Shown in pieces: positions 22,299 through 34,440 of a stretch of DNA of 64,000 nt; position 1 is the first letter of the stretch, and each line of letters starts with the position of its first letter. The notes under the pieces were generated by a model. That model saw nothing but the letters and a program-made list of their open reading frames with translations. It was not told the origin of the DNA and did not search any database. Source of the stretch: Brachionus plicatilis (taxonomy: Eukaryota; Rotifera; Eurotatoria; Ploima; Brachionidae); contig QEOQ01000221.1 of NCBI GenBank assembly GCA_010279815.1, positions 135,864-199,863 on the forward strand, given 5' to 3'. The position numbers were made by a program, and so were the translations under genes.

Positions 22299-25200
22299 TC
22301 ATTTTGAATTTTGTTGTTTTTTAGCAAATCTAATTGACAAAACTATTAAAATAAAACAAACTGTTTTGAAACCAACTCCCAAAACACCAAAACCAAAGGC
22401 AAACTTTTCATTATTGTACAATTTACAGACACTTTGATCATTGACGTCATCGTGCCAGTAGATACAAGTCGAATCGATGACTGAGCCAAATATGATCGGA
22501 CCCGGAATGGTTCCGAACGCATTCATAAAAAACTGCTTAAAGCCCAAACCAATTGAGTTCATTTCTTCGTTGTCAATGCAGCCGATTGCGGCCTTTAAAA
22601 ATGGCAGAAAAGTGAGCGCGTTCATTAACATGAGCAAAAATATGCACACATAGGAGACCACTAGTCTAAGTGAACATGACGAATCTGTGGGACACAGACC
22701 ATTGATGAAATAGCTTGTAGAACTAGGCACCTGAGTGCAATTGTTGTAGACTTCTTTTTCTTTGTCAAAGTGAAAGCATCCAGCAAGACAGGCCGATTGA
22801 AAAAAGGTGTCATTGGAACCTTTCAAGCAGACTGGCTTGAACATTTTCTTGTTACAATTGCAGTCCTCGGCCACTGTGTATGCATGCTCATAATTGAGGC
22901 TTTCCTCAATCGAGACCATGTTGGGCTCCTTGCAGAAGATCATGAACCCTGCGTAGATAAAAATGTTCACAAACAAAACCATAGCTATAAACTTAAGACA
23001 CTTGCGCGTGTCACTCTTGAACTTGTTCACAATCAGGCTGCTTACCAGACCTCCGATGATGAGCGGCGGCATGGACAGAATGCCAATGACCAAAGAAGCC
23101 GAGCCGGACGCCAGCCGGTACTGATACTCCAAAAAAAGGGCAGCAAAGGCCAAAAAGCTGTTCTGCAAGAGACCCTCGATGGCAGCACAGATTACCACCA
23201 AGATGTATGCCGGCTTTTTGAACAAACATAAAGTTTTTCTAAGTAGACTTTGTTTTTCCAAGGAAAGAATTGAGACCGACCTGGCCATGTCGTGGTTCAC
23301 TCTGTCAATGGACAAAATTGATCCGGCATTGTTGAGCATAGTCAAAAATTGACCGTCTTCATAGTCTCTGTCTACCACTTCGATGTCGGTGTTTAAAGAA
23401 TCAAAGGCTGGCTTGTCACTTTTTTTCTCAGTCCCATTCAGCTGGCTTAGATCGTTGAGTTTTTGGTGTGCATTTTGGTTGTGGATTTTTTGTGGAAAAA
23501 ATGTAATCACTATGGCCATGAAGAATGCTACAATGCCGAATGCTAGAAATGGGATCCACCAGGCACCGATCCAGTTCGGATGTGACGGGTTAAGCCAGAA
23601 TGGAAGCTCTTTCATCCGATCTATGTCTGTGTGAATTTTGAGACACCAACTGGTGATCATAAAGCCCACGCCAACCTAAATTAAATTTTTTGTTTTAAGT
23701 CATTGAGCGGAACGATATAAAATTATCAAAAATTTTTAAGTTTAAAATAAAAAAAATTTTGAATTTAAATTATTAAGTTGACACAAGATTTTCAAAAAAT
23801 TTTAAAATTACGAATGATTTTCTTTTGGGTCTACCTAGTCCCTGCAAACAAAAAATTGTCACCCACAAATAAAAAAAATTCTAAGCACAAATTTTTTCAT
23901 AGATTTTCAAAACTGTTGAACACAAAAAAAATTTTCAAATCAAAATTTTTTTAATATCTATTAAGAACTTCTACTAAATATTTTAGATTATAAAATGCTT
24001 ATGATTTTACGAAATAAAAAAAATTTCCGAATTTTTGGAACTAAAAAATCCAAAAAAAATAAGGCAACTTGAAGTTCATGATCATTATCAAATGATCAAA
24101 ATTTAATTAATTAAAATTTTAATAAAAATGATGAAACTAGATTTTTTTTAGTTTTTTTAGATTAAACATAAAATGTTTATTATTTTAATTAAAAGAAAAC
24201 AAATTTTTTTTTCTAATTGACCTGTAATTGATTCTTCTAAAACTTTTATTTGAAAACTTTAAAGACAAGTTTAAAATCAACATTAAGGTATCCTAATTAT
24301 GACTTTATTTAAATCAAAAACTAAAAATTTTGATTTGAAATTTACATTTGATCATGAACTTCAATTTATTTATAAAATCGATTTTATTTTAATTATTTTA
24401 ATAATTAAATATTTAAATTTTTTACATATAATTTTATAAACACTATTTGAAAAAATTATATAACAAATTTATTAAATTTTTTTCACCATAAAAAAATTGT
24501 GTTATCCAGTTATTCAGTTAAATATGTAAAAATAATTTTTTTGAATTCGGCATAAAAAAATTTAATAAATTTGTTATATAATTTTTTCAAATAGTGTTTA
24601 TAAAATTATATGTAAAAAATTTAAATATTTAATTATTAAAATAATTAAAATAAAATCGATTTTATAAATAAATTGAAGTTCATGATCAAATGTAAATTTC
24701 AAATCAAAATTTTTAGTTTTTGATTTAAATAACATAAAAAAATTGTGTTATCCAGTTATTCAGTTAAATATGTAAAAATAATTTTTTTGAATTCGGCACA
24801 AAAAAATTGTGTTATGATTTGTGTTAAAAAGTTTTTGGTTTGTGGTGAAAAGTTTTTAGTTTGTTACAACAGTTTTTTAATTGTGGGGAACCATTTTTCT
24901 CTTTTCTTTTATGTTATTTTTTAAAGGAAGCAATCTTAAAATTAGCTAAGAGTTATTATTTGTCTATCACAAGACTGTTAAATTTAAAATTTGAATCAAA
25001 TAACTTTAATGAAATAAACAATTTTTTGGAAAAATATGCCCTTTTTTCTTTCCAGTTTAGAATATTTACAGTGCTGATTTGCTACATGGATTTTACTAGA
25101 TTTTAGGTAAAATGACTTTTGTAAAATTTTAAATTTTTTTAATTTTTGCTTTTGAAAGGATTCAAAAATCAGCATTTTTAAATTTTGCTTTTTTTGATGA

Positions 25201-28200
25201 AAACGCATCTGGAAAATTATCAAAAATAAAGTAAAAATTAAATGGAGCTTTTTTATCATTTATTTCCAATTTTTTTGACAAAGTTTTGTATCTAAACAAA
25301 ATGAATATTTAAATAATAACATTTTTTTTATTACATACCATCTTGTAGAGCAAAAAATTCTCCACTAGAAAATATTTTTTTTTCCTTTTAAAAAAAAATT
25401 TAATCTCGAGATTTTTTGGAAAATAACGAGATAACTCATTTACTTAAAATTTTGTTTAAAACTTATAATTTTTTTTTTTAAAGTAAGACTTATACATATA
25501 CACATTTTGATGAAAAACTTCAAAAAACTTTATTTTTTACAATTTTTTCAAAAATGCCTCATTTTGAACACTTTTTTAAGAGAAATCAAAGAGAAAATAA
25601 AAAAAGTAAAACCTAAAATTTGTTCAGGATTTTATCTAGTTTCAGAATTTGTAAATTTCATTTGGGGTCAGTAGTCCCCTGGGATTAGATACAAAAAAAA
25701 CAAAAAAATGGGTAAAATTTCGGCTTTTTTTGAAAAAATCTCGAGACTAAATTTTTTTTTTGATAGAAAAAAAAATTATTTTCTAGTGGAGAATTTTTTT
25801 CTCTACAAGATGGTATGTGATTTTTATATCTTTTGTATATGTTTGCTAAAGATATTTTCATCGGACCGAAGCATACTTTTGACAATTAAAAAACTCTTTG
25901 AGCCCCTGTAGCAGAAAAAATTTTTTTTCAACCGTGGACGTTTTGCATTTCCTGAACCTTACCATGTTTAATACATTTAGCAATCTGAATGTACTTAAGG
26001 CAAAACTTCGGATTAAAGGACCGTCGTCATTACCTCAGAATATTTGAAAGAATGATTACTTTTTCCTATAAATCTCTTTTTTCAAATAATTGTCTTAATA
26101 AAAAAAAAATTAAATATTTTAATATTTTAAATTTTTATATATTATCTTTATTTTGTAATAGATTTTAATTAATGAAGTGTTTAATCAGTCTTTTTAAACA
26201 TGAACACTAGCCTGTTGATTAACTTTGAAATTAAGTTAATTTAAAAAAAAAAAGATTTTTAATTTTACTAAATCTAAAAATAGCTGACATCTAAATGACA
26301 GTACTTTATAACTCAGTTTTTTTGGCCTAGAACATTTTTGGATCTACAGATAAAATTAATACTAATGAATTATTCGTTATTCTATATTTTTATGAATTTT
26401 TCAAATAAATAATTTATTTGAAAAGTAATAAATAAAATCTAACAAAAAAGCTTTGATGTGAAACTCGATTTTTTTCTACTTCCGAACTCGATTTTTTCAT
26501 ATGTTTTTTGCTGAAGGAACATTTGCTGGCAAATTGAAGTTTCAGATCAAATTTTAAGATTAAACCGATCATTTAAAATTTCAAAACTTAATTAATCTAA
26601 TGATTTTGATAATTTTTAAGAAGTAAATACTAAACATTACTAATTATAGTTCATTATCAAATAAACATCAAAATGGTTGATCTCTAATTTATTTGACAAA
26701 AACAGTTAATAATTTAAGTAATTCAGGTTAAGTTAATTCACAAATTCAAATTTATAACTTTTATATCCATTCATTCAAACTGAAAAAATTTTATTTTTCA
26801 ACTTAAATAAATTTAAAATTTAAAAACAGTGAATTTTTTTGTCTTTAAAAGTAAATTTTCATTAAAATCAATTAAAATATTTAAACCTATTAAAGTTCAA
26901 TAAAAAGGAACATTTTAAAATTTTAAATATGGAAATAAACTCAATAAAAATAATTTTTTTGGAAAAAATTGATTTTTCCTCTATTATTAAAAAATATATT
27001 ACAATTTATATTTTGATCTTTTGATCTTGATCTCAAACTCAATTTGCCTTCAAAAACCACAATTCGACTCTCGGAAAGGCCAGTCTACCATCAAGATGTC
27101 CGGCTAAATATCAAGCCAATATTCAAAGCAACAAAAACTTCAAAATATGAAGGAAAACTGAATATTTGGGCTGGGATTTCTTTTAAGGGAGCAACCAATT
27201 TTGCTGTAAGATACAGAGTATGAAGAAAAGCTTTTACTTTAGAAATTTTTAAGATTTTTAAGATCAGAACTTTACCAGGAGATAATTTAAATTTAATCTT
27301 TAAAAAATATTAATATAAATTAAAGTGTTAATAGAAAAAAATGAAGATTGGTCGAATCATTGAATTATGTTGAAATGTGTATAATTGAACACTTTTTATT
27401 TTTGTGTATTTGTTTGTTGTTTAAAATTTACTTTTTTTTTACTTTTTTTTACTAAAAATTTCCACTATTAACACTAGAAGCACCAACGAGTCAAAATGAT
27501 TCTTTTTTAGGTGTTTGGTCGCTAAAATCTAAGTATGTTTTTTTTTCAGCATTAAAAATAAGAATAATTTTCTAAATTCAAATAAAAAAAATTTGTTCAA
27601 ATTCGTTTATGTGGTAATTATAAAGCGACAAATTTTTGTTCAAAATGTAAAAAAACACGGTGTAGATATTGTACAAAAGAAATAGAGAGTATTTGTAAAA
27701 ATTGTGATTGACCATGGATATTTCATGGATATGGGTGTGCCTAACCACCGCACATAAAAAAAATTTTAACGCACATTCAAAAAATTCCGTCGCACAAATT
27801 TTTTTTTTTAAACAGACATTTACTGAACAACGCACTAAAAACTTTCTACCGCACATTTTTGAAATAACTTCAACGCACATGTACTAACATTATATAAAAA
27901 TTTCAAATGCACATTAATTTTATTTTAACGCACATTTAGAAAAAAAATCTGTTTATTTAAAATTTAAAAAAAATGAATTTAAGGACTAAAGTAGCTAAAA
28001 GCTATTCAATTTTTAATAAATATCACCGATAAAATGTGTAACTGCAAATATTTTAGAAAAGATGCGATTTGTGGGCATTTATTAGGTTTAAACTCATTAC
28101 TAAATAACGATAATTTTGTAAACAAGCCTAAAAAAGGGGCTCAAAAAAAGCTAAAAAATCCTTAATAAGAGATTAATTAAAAAATTATTATTTCAAACTT

Positions 28201-29671
28201 TTGTAATCTTTATTTAACTATTTAAAAAAAAACTTACTAACTTTACTCTTTATAAACTTTCATTTATTTTAATAAATATTTAAACACATAATTTTTTCGA
28301 TTCAATTATTTTTGTGAGTTTACATATTAATGTGCGTTAAAATTTTTTTTTAAATATTTTTTATCTCGTTAGCGCACATTTAAGTGCGTTAGAAAGATGT
28401 GCGTTAAAATTGTGCGTTAATAAGTTGGTGTTTGTTAAAAAAAACAACATGTTTGCTAATAAGTTTTGTATGTGCGGTAAAAAAAAATAAATGTGCGCCC
28501 ATATAACAAATCCTATTTTATAAGACCTAAGAAAAGACTAAAATTTATTAATTTCCTATTTTTATTCAATTAATTTAATGATTTAAATAAATTTGAACAT
28601 AAAATATATGATTTATTCCTTAATTTTCATAACGAGTCAAAATGACTCGTTTCGGTGCTTCTAGGGTTAAATAAAATTTCACGTAAAATTACGTGAAAAA
28701 AAGTAATTTTTTTTTTTCGAATTCAGGACCAAAAAATTTCAAAATTCTCAAAAAAAATAGCATATTTTGGAATTTTTACTTTTTACAAAAATTTACGTAA
28801 TTTCCGGTAATTTTACGTGAAATTACGTAAAATCCGGTAAATTTAATTTTTTTTTACTTTGGTAATTTTACGTAATTTTACGTAATTTCACGTAAAATTA
28901 AATTTTTTTAAATATTTTTCAAGTCAAAAATTTGTGTTAAACTTGTGACTTGAAAAACAAGTCTGGCTAAATGAGCACAAAAGTGAAATTTAAAAAATAA
29001 TTATGAAACAAAACACTTACACCAAAAGCACCCATCACAAAATAAATGGATTCGTACACAGATGACAATTTTTTGCTCGGCGCAAAATCTTCAATATACG
29101 AAAAAGTAATTGTGGTCATGCTGGCACTGCTCAAACCATTGACTATGTTTGCTATGTAGAGCAAATACTTGATTTGAAAGCCGAATATGCTCGATGACGC
29201 AGTTTTTGTCTGGTCAACTGGACTTGCGGGGCTCGTGTAATTGCGCGGGAAGTAGACATCGGCCTGGTGGTTTTGAGTGCTGAGCGAATAGTTGCACAGC
29301 TCCACAATGTCATCACTGTTTATCACGTGACTAGAATTCGAGAACTTTTTTTGACTTGAATGGTCTGGCTTGATAAAGTGAGGCAGCACGTTTATCATGC
29401 ATCCCACAAACAGCATTATCATGCCGAACGCGATCCATCTGGGCTTGGAGCCGCGTGCGGCTGCAAACGATATTAGTATCGAGCTGCACAGACTGCCGAT
29501 GTCATACACACTCACGTAGACGCCTGTTTCGCGGCTACTCAAGTAGAACTCTTTTTGCAGTGACGATATGATCACGTTGTTGGTGCCGTTCATGAGAATG
29601 TTGTGCAGAAAGGCGCATAAACTCAGCCATGTTATTATAAATTTATCATTTATTTTAAAATCAAAAAGCAT
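22299..29671 (-). CDS. SLCO: Organic anion transporting polypeptide (SLCO/OATP family)
   Basis: Two exons, 29671-29021 and 23675-22299, join in phase 0 (donor GTAAGT at 29020, acceptor TTTAG at 23676) to 675 residues, the usual OATP length. Twelve membrane helices can be laid out, six before and six after the cytosolic loop at roughly residues 280-365. The family signature W-x-G-x-W-W is present as NWIGAWW (about residues 252-257). A Kazal-type cysteine-rich extracellular loop lies between helices 9 and 10 (CNCNKKMFKPVC ... ACLAGCF ... about residues 489-546). The protein is a plasma-membrane sodium-independent exchanger of amphipathic organic anions; its substrate cannot be deduced. Exons are clearly more GC-rich than the surroundings. 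The 5,345-base intron, inside helix 5, is filled with repeats described separately. Confidence 0.92.
24305..24806. repeat. Perfect inverted duplication with flanking direct repeat (A-B-A'-B)
   Basis: Arm A (24305-24483) and arm A' (24554-24732) are exact-length, apparently identical inverted copies of 179 bases. Between and after them lies a 74-base direct repeat B (24487-24560 and 24733-24806, each containing GTTATCCAGTTATTCAGTT), differing at one position by eye (CATA versus CACA). The near-zero divergence in otherwise decayed intronic DNA means a very recent event or an assembly error. It lies in the OATP intron. Confidence 0.9.
25331..25820. repeat. Inverted-repeat element in the OATP intron
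   Basis: The left arm (about 25331-25421) containing ACATACCATCTTGTAGAG recurs inverted at about 25729-25820 with roughly 85-90 percent identity, including the palindromic TCTCGAGA inside both arms. The interior is AT-rich and has no coding sequence I can support. It is probably a MITE. Confidence 0.7.
26525..27060. repeat. Dispersed repeat, copy 1 (about 500 bases)
   Basis: This stretch starts with GCAAATTGAAGTTTCAGATC and runs to TTGATCTCAAAC. It matches 53815-54315 in the same orientation relative to the window at roughly 80 percent identity, with small indels. Both copies lie in introns (OATP here, the Dispatched-like gene there). In this copy a Tc1-like fragment follows directly, suggesting that the shared part is the upstream or terminal region of a Tc1-type transposon. 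Confidence 0.65.
27045..27220 (+). pseudogene. Tc1/mariner transposase fragment
   Basis: The plus strand reads RPVYHQDVRLNIKPIF..., then KYEGKLNIWAGISFKGATNF. K.....WAGIS..G is the motif found in the middle of Tc1-type transposases (consensus around VWGCIS). The fragment ends within about 180 bases. It is probably the coding part of the repeat at 26525-27060. Confidence 0.5.
27472..28666 (+). mobile_element. piggyBac-type element with TTAA duplications, carrying a nested insertion
   Basis: TTAA at 27468-27471 and at 28667-28670 flank a 1,195-base unit. Its ends are CACTAGAAGCACC on the left and GGTGCTTCTAGGG on the right, and both sides then share GAGTCAAAATGA. TTAA duplication with CCCTAGAAG-like ends is diagnostic of piggyBac transposons. 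A plus-strand tract at about 27590-27709 encodes a cysteine-rich ending (RLCGNYK, FCSKCKKTRCRYC, ICKNC) that looks like the C-terminal zinc-binding part of a piggyBac transposase, followed by TGA at 27707-27709. The rest of the transposase is gone. A separate element is inserted between about 27729 and 28504. Confidence 0.8.
27729..28504 (+). mobile_element. Nested element with GCACAT subterminal repeats and a SWIM finger
   Basis: The left end reads ATATGGGTGTGCC and the right end GTGCGCCCATAT, in inverted relation. Both flanks carry clusters of GCACAT (left, written GCACAT) and ATGTGC (right), so the subterminal repeats are mirrored. Inside, 28034-28165 encodes 43 residues including CNCKYFRKDAICGHLLGLN, a SWIM finger (C-x-C...C-x-H), and a basic KPKKGAQKK tail, which mark a Mutator-like transposase end. 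It sits within the piggyBac-type element and is therefore the younger insertion. Confidence 0.65.
28680..28912. repeat. AT-rich palindromic repeat with CGTAAAAT motifs
   Basis: TTTCACGTAAAATTACGTGA near 28677-28696 is mirrored by TTACGTAATTTCACGTAAAA near 28883-28902, and CCGGTAA/TTTACGTAA repeats fill the right half. The motifs resemble those in the 8521-9078 MITE, but the ends differ. It is adjacent to the right TTAA of the piggyBac element. Confidence 0.5.
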
Positions 29672-31286
29672 TTTAAATGTTTTAACAAAAATAAAAGATT
29701 GTGGAAAAAAAAAAAAAAAAACTTTTTATTTTATTCTCTCCAATTCAAGATAACTTCAAAGTCATTGTCAAAATGTTAATTAAGCAGTTTGGTTGTTCGA
29801 GTCCCTATTGATGTTGTAAATGAGTCGAGATTGTTTGTCTAAAAAATTTTAAAACTTTAGACTCGAGACTTGTTCAATTCCATTCATAGTTTTGATAAGA
29901 GTTGAAATTATTCTTTTTTTTTTTTTTTAAAGAAAATTAAAAAATTAAATGTTTTGATAAAAAAATCCGGTCACTTGACTTGGGTAACAATTTAACTTAT
30001 TTAGAGTAAAGTAGATTTTTTTATTTGAAAATCAAGCCATTACTGTGCATTCATTAAGTTTCAATCGGACAAAATTTAAGACAACATGATAAAAATGATT
30101 ATTTTGTTGCCTTAAATTTAATTCTTGTCAAAATCCTCAAAAATTCCTATTCAGCTATTTTATTTATTTATTTTGTTAGCTTATCTTTTTATATTAGACC
30201 AGTGTTCGATAAGAAATCGATATGTGATAAGAGAAAAAAAATTTTGGTAACCAAGTTTTTACAACCTTAAAAAATCTAAAAAAGTGATATTATTTTGTTT
30301 GTAAAATGTTTAATTTATTTACCTCGACTAAAATATTTGTTTAAATAGGCGATAAATGTCACTGCATTCCTGAAATATTTATTTTTCTAGCTAAACTGAC
30401 TGATGATCGCACAGTTTTACTTTCAATTGCGCAGCTTTTTGTTCAAGAAAAATAAAAGATAAAGCTAAAAAAAATTTCTTTTATAATTTTCTTGTTTAAA
30501 TAAAAAAAGAATGCTATTTAAAGCAATATTTTTAAAATTCTAAAATCTTCTCCGATCTAAATTTGGTTGACGAATGCAAATTTCTTCTAAGGCTAATTGA
30601 GTTTAGAATGCTAATTAGTAAGTAATTAATTAGATGTAAAGTGGCATCTAAATGAAAAAAGATTTTACTTTAAACCATATTTTTTGTTGCAAAATTAATT
30701 TTATTTCAAATAGGTGATCAAGTGTGCATCTGTTTGATAGAGAAAAATGATCACACTGAATGTCAAAGGATTTGATTGCGCTTTTAATTTTTAATTATAA
30801 TATTTTAGAAATAAAATTTTGGCTTCAGGACTGGTTGTTTTAAATAAGCAAGAAAAAGAGAAATATCACACTTTTATCATCAAAAAATTTTTAAAGTTTT
30901 TTTTCACCCAAAATTGGATCATTTTTCAAGACATATTCAAAGTCTAGCATTTGTATGCATTCCTTAGCATCAAGCGATTCGCATTTAAAATTAAAATTAT
31001 TTACTTGCTTTTTAAAAAATTTATTAATAAATGATTTTTTTGATTGCTTTTTTATATTTTTTGTCAAACTTTGTTTAATTTTTGAATAAAGCTCGAGTCT
31101 AGGCTTGCAAGTAAGCTATTATTAAGATTAAAAAATAGCTTTGCATTATTCAAAAATTTGAGCATAAATACTTTTAAAATGCTTGATAATCTAAGACATA
31201 CGTTTTGATTGTCAAAATTTATTAAACAAATTACTAGGATATTATAATTTATCTAATAAAACAACTAAAAAAAAATTTTATTATTA
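29672..31286. other. Intergenic region, no supported gene
   Basis: This is the 5' flank of the OATP gene and the space before the LINE. It contains poly-A/T runs and a weak resemblance to the AAGTC foldback family near 29823-29880. I could not support any gene, RNA or transposon boundary. Confidence 0.4.
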
Positions 31287-31444
31287 TTTATTTGTATATC
31301 TGTACCGAGCTAAAGCACCTTCAGATTAAATAAAAAAAAATAAAAAATTAAAATAAAGTTCAATAATAAAATAAAATAAAAATAAAAAATAAGAAAAAAA
31401 TAAAGTTAAAATAATATAAGTTAAAAAATAGATAAATATTAAAA

Positions 31445-32560
31445 TTAAAAGGCTAAAATTAATTACGCTAGTTAAAAAACTCAAAATGATAGGTTAATAA
31501 AAAAATTCGCTAAGTAGAAAATTAAATTTGCTAGGTAAGTAAAAAGCTCAGTAAGGAAGTATTTTTTGCTATGTATTTTTAATTAGTTTTTCTGTCTAAA
31601 AAACAAAAAATGCTAGGTAAATTAGGAAAAATGCCAGAGTGGTTTAAAAATCCCGAAATAAAGTCCATGTTAGGTCTTTTTTTTCTCCAAGATTCCAAGT
31701 CAAAGTCTTGTGACTTTTAAACAACTCTGAAAAATGCTTTAAAAAAAAAAATTCGTCAGGTAAAATAAAACAATAACTAGGCAAATTAAAAAAGTTTAAA
31801 AAAAATTTTAAGATTTAATTTCAATATTTGATATTAAGGTTAAAAAATTCAACTATTTTGGCTTTTACTTCGGGTGACATATTTTTTTCACTATTGTGTA
31901 AATGTGTATGCACATTGACTGATTCATAAACAGTTACTTTTAGACTTCGCTCAAATAATACAAATGTAATTTTTTTTCACATTGTTTTCCCTGATTTTTG
32001 ATGATTTACATCGATAATAAACTTATTCACCATCAGCACAAGAAATTTTTTACCATTTCGCCCAAACTATCGAATCTATTGATTGAAGATTTTCTTTAAT
32101 ATATATTTATGTCGAAAGGATTTTATTTTCTTTACTATTTTTTCGACATCATTTTCACCATCACTAGTATCAATGTCACATATATGATCCGGTGAACCTC
32201 ATTATTTTTTTAACTTTCACCTCTTGAAATCATTTTGTTTTTTTTTTGAATGATAATCAATTCACTCTTATTTATTTCATCGATTACTCAATTAATTTAA
32301 TACCCAAAATCCATCTCTATTACTTCATTCCGGTTTTAATTAATCATTTTTATCATAAAACCTAGTGCTCTTGTTTTTTATTCTAGCACTTTTATTTTTT
32401 ACAAAGCATTATTAATTTTAGCACTTAGCATTTCAAATAACTTACCTAGCATTTTTATTCTTAAACTTAGTTTTTTTTTAACTTAGCATTTTTAATTTTT
32501 TACCTAGCATTTAAATGCATGCAAAATTAAAATTAGATAAATTTTGATATAGAGTAACAG
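31445..32560. mobile_element. Non-coding element with mirrored TGCTAGGTAA repeats, inserted in the LINE 3' region
   Basis: The left part carries several variants of TGCTAGGTAA (near 31530, 31610 and others) and the right part carries the mirror TTACCTAGCA (near 32445 and 32500), so subterminal repeats point in opposite directions. No coding capacity is visible. It separates the LINE C-terminal coding piece from the LINE 3' tail. One AAGTC-family foldback (31648-31730) lies within it. Confidence 0.5.
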
Positions 32561-33439
32561 AATACATATTTTTAAATATTTGATGATTCAGGAAAAAAAG
32601 AAGAAATAGTAAGGTAGCAATTACACAATGGAGTTGGGTACTCGATATATCTTGATTCGAAACTTTTGTTATATTCTTTCACCAGTCTAACAGTTAATGG
32701 AAAAGAATGGCTCAGTCCTGCCTTAACATATCTCTCACTAAAACTCAAAAAGTCGATTTGAGACTGTTAGTAGTTTAAGTTTATTATATGCCTCATTGTG
32801 TAATATGTTGGAGGGAGTATCATATCTTAGTTTTAGTATAGAACGAACTGCTGAATTTTGGATTACTTCTAACCTTTTGATATTAGTTTCTGAAAGAGAG
32901 TTAAGACAAGGAAAAGAATAATCTAGAATAGATCCAATCAAAGACTTATAAAGCTTTCGATTTTATTCCCATAAATCCTTAAATTAAACACAGAACTTTC
33001 TTTGTTATTTTTAGGAAAAATTATTGAGCAAGACTTTTCAACCGAAATCTTGAAAAGCCACTGTTCTAATTTAACTAAGTACTTATTCATCTTACTTTCT
33101 ATATTTCCATTTTTTTATTAATAAAAAATGTGACAAGATCGTCTGCAAAGAGAAGTGAATATTCTTTATTAGATTTATTTCTTTTAGAAATATCATTAAT
33201 AAATATTCTAAATAATAAAGGACTAATAACTGGTCCTTGAGGAACGCCAGCAGATATTTTGAATTCATCACTAATGTGATCATTTATATTTACTTTAAAT
33301 GTTCTACAGTTAAGAAATGATTTAATCCAATAAATTAAGAAGGCAGGTATATTTATTGATCAGCTTATAGATTATACCTTCAAGCCAAACTTTGTCGAAA
33401 GCTTTTGAAATGTCAAAAAATAAGCTAAAATGTTTCTCT

Positions 33440-33888
33440 TATAAAAACAGTTTCATTAAGCTACTTGTCGTGGAATATAGTGGGTCGTGGTCTGAAAACA
33501 CAGCTAAAGTATCGGTTACCTCTACTCCGGTAGGAGCCTTTTTCTCTATAATTCGAATTGCGTATGCGTGTACTGTCCTAATTAGTTTATATTTGATTCT
33601 TAGCTTTTTTAAGATCTGATATTAGAACAGGATTCTCTTATATAGTTATTTAGAAACTATCAAATTTTTTGTCTTCTTTCTTTTATTCTGCCTTTCTTTT
33701 TCTTTTTTAAAAAAAGAAAAAAATTTATTTTTAATGATGTAATTTAAAATATGTTTGTTTGTTTTTATTATTGTTTTATTTTTTTTTTACCGGGCAGAAG
33801 GAGCTTCACTTCGAATGTGCAGTATGCGCTCTTTTCGAATGTTAGCTCGAAGCCTTTTTAAATTAATTTTTAAATAAAAATAACTATT
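33440..33888 (-). mobile_element. Second LINE fragment (endonuclease part), nested
   Basis: This block splits the reverse-transcriptase frame of the larger LINE between KKVCC and FFDISKAFD. On the minus strand it reads KAPTGVEVTDTLAVFSDHDP, where SDHDP resembles the SDH motif near the end of LINE endonuclease domains. The sequence CAGAAGGAGCTTC near 33796 resembles the LINE 3' end on the plus strand, so more than one fragment may be stacked here. Confidence 0.4.
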
Positions 33889-34440
33889 AAAAAAAAAAAA
33901 AGCAACATACTTTTTTCTTTCTATTAAAAGATTCGACAACTTTTTGGATAAGGAAAACTAAATTATCTGCGGTTCTTCGATGTTTCCTTAAAACAAGATT
34001 GTTCCTGAATTAGCAAGGAATTTTTTTCCAAGAAATCATATAATCTTGAAAAAATAATACGTTCAAGCAGTTTACCTAGACAGCTTGTAATGCTTATTGG
34101 TCGATAATTAGATGGGTCTTGTGTATGAGAAGATTTCTTAGGTATCATTGTGATATTGGCACTTTTCCAAGCTTTCGCAACTGTACCTTCTTGGAGAGTA
34201 AGATTAAAAAGATCTATTATTTCTTTTAATAAATTTAAAGGGAGGTTTTTTAACATTAAATTTTGGATAAGGTCTGGTCCACAAGCTGCTTCTCCCTTTA
34301 ATCTTTTTAATGCCATAATCATTTCATTAAGGGCATATGTTCGTTGAATATTGGCTGACTATTATTCTTCAAGTATTTTAAATTAAAATGAGTTATTTCT
34401 GTTTCTTTTTCAGTGTTTTCGAGGTCAAGTTAAGACTGAA

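Larger units (their letters stand above)
31287..34440 (-). mobile_element. LINE (non-LTR retrotransposon), minus strand, broken by two insertions
   Basis: Reading the minus strand from 34440 down: 34322-33962 encodes the reverse-transcriptase start (GEAACGPDLIQNLML, ITMIPKKSSHTQDPSNYRPISI, LGKLLERII). 33440-33305 gives FFDISKAFDKVWLEG, and 33300-33100 gives SAGVPQGPVISPLLF and LLFADD, the catalytic box. 32941-32738 gives the C-terminal part with GSILDYSFPCL. The 3' end, CTGAAGGTGCTTTAGCTCGG then a TAAATAAT-type tail, lies at 31287-31325. It is the same family as the copy at 8305-9975. Stops and frameshifts make it inactive. Insertions interrupt it at about 33440-33888 and 31445-32560. Confidence 0.87.

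Noticed and set aside
22770..23231. Plus-strand open frame of 153 codons
   Set aside because: It is antisense to the GC-richer OATP exon 2, which explains its openness.
33392..33619. Plus-strand open frame of 75 codons
   Set aside because: The minus strand of the same block encodes recognisable LINE endonuclease and reverse-transcriptase motifs.
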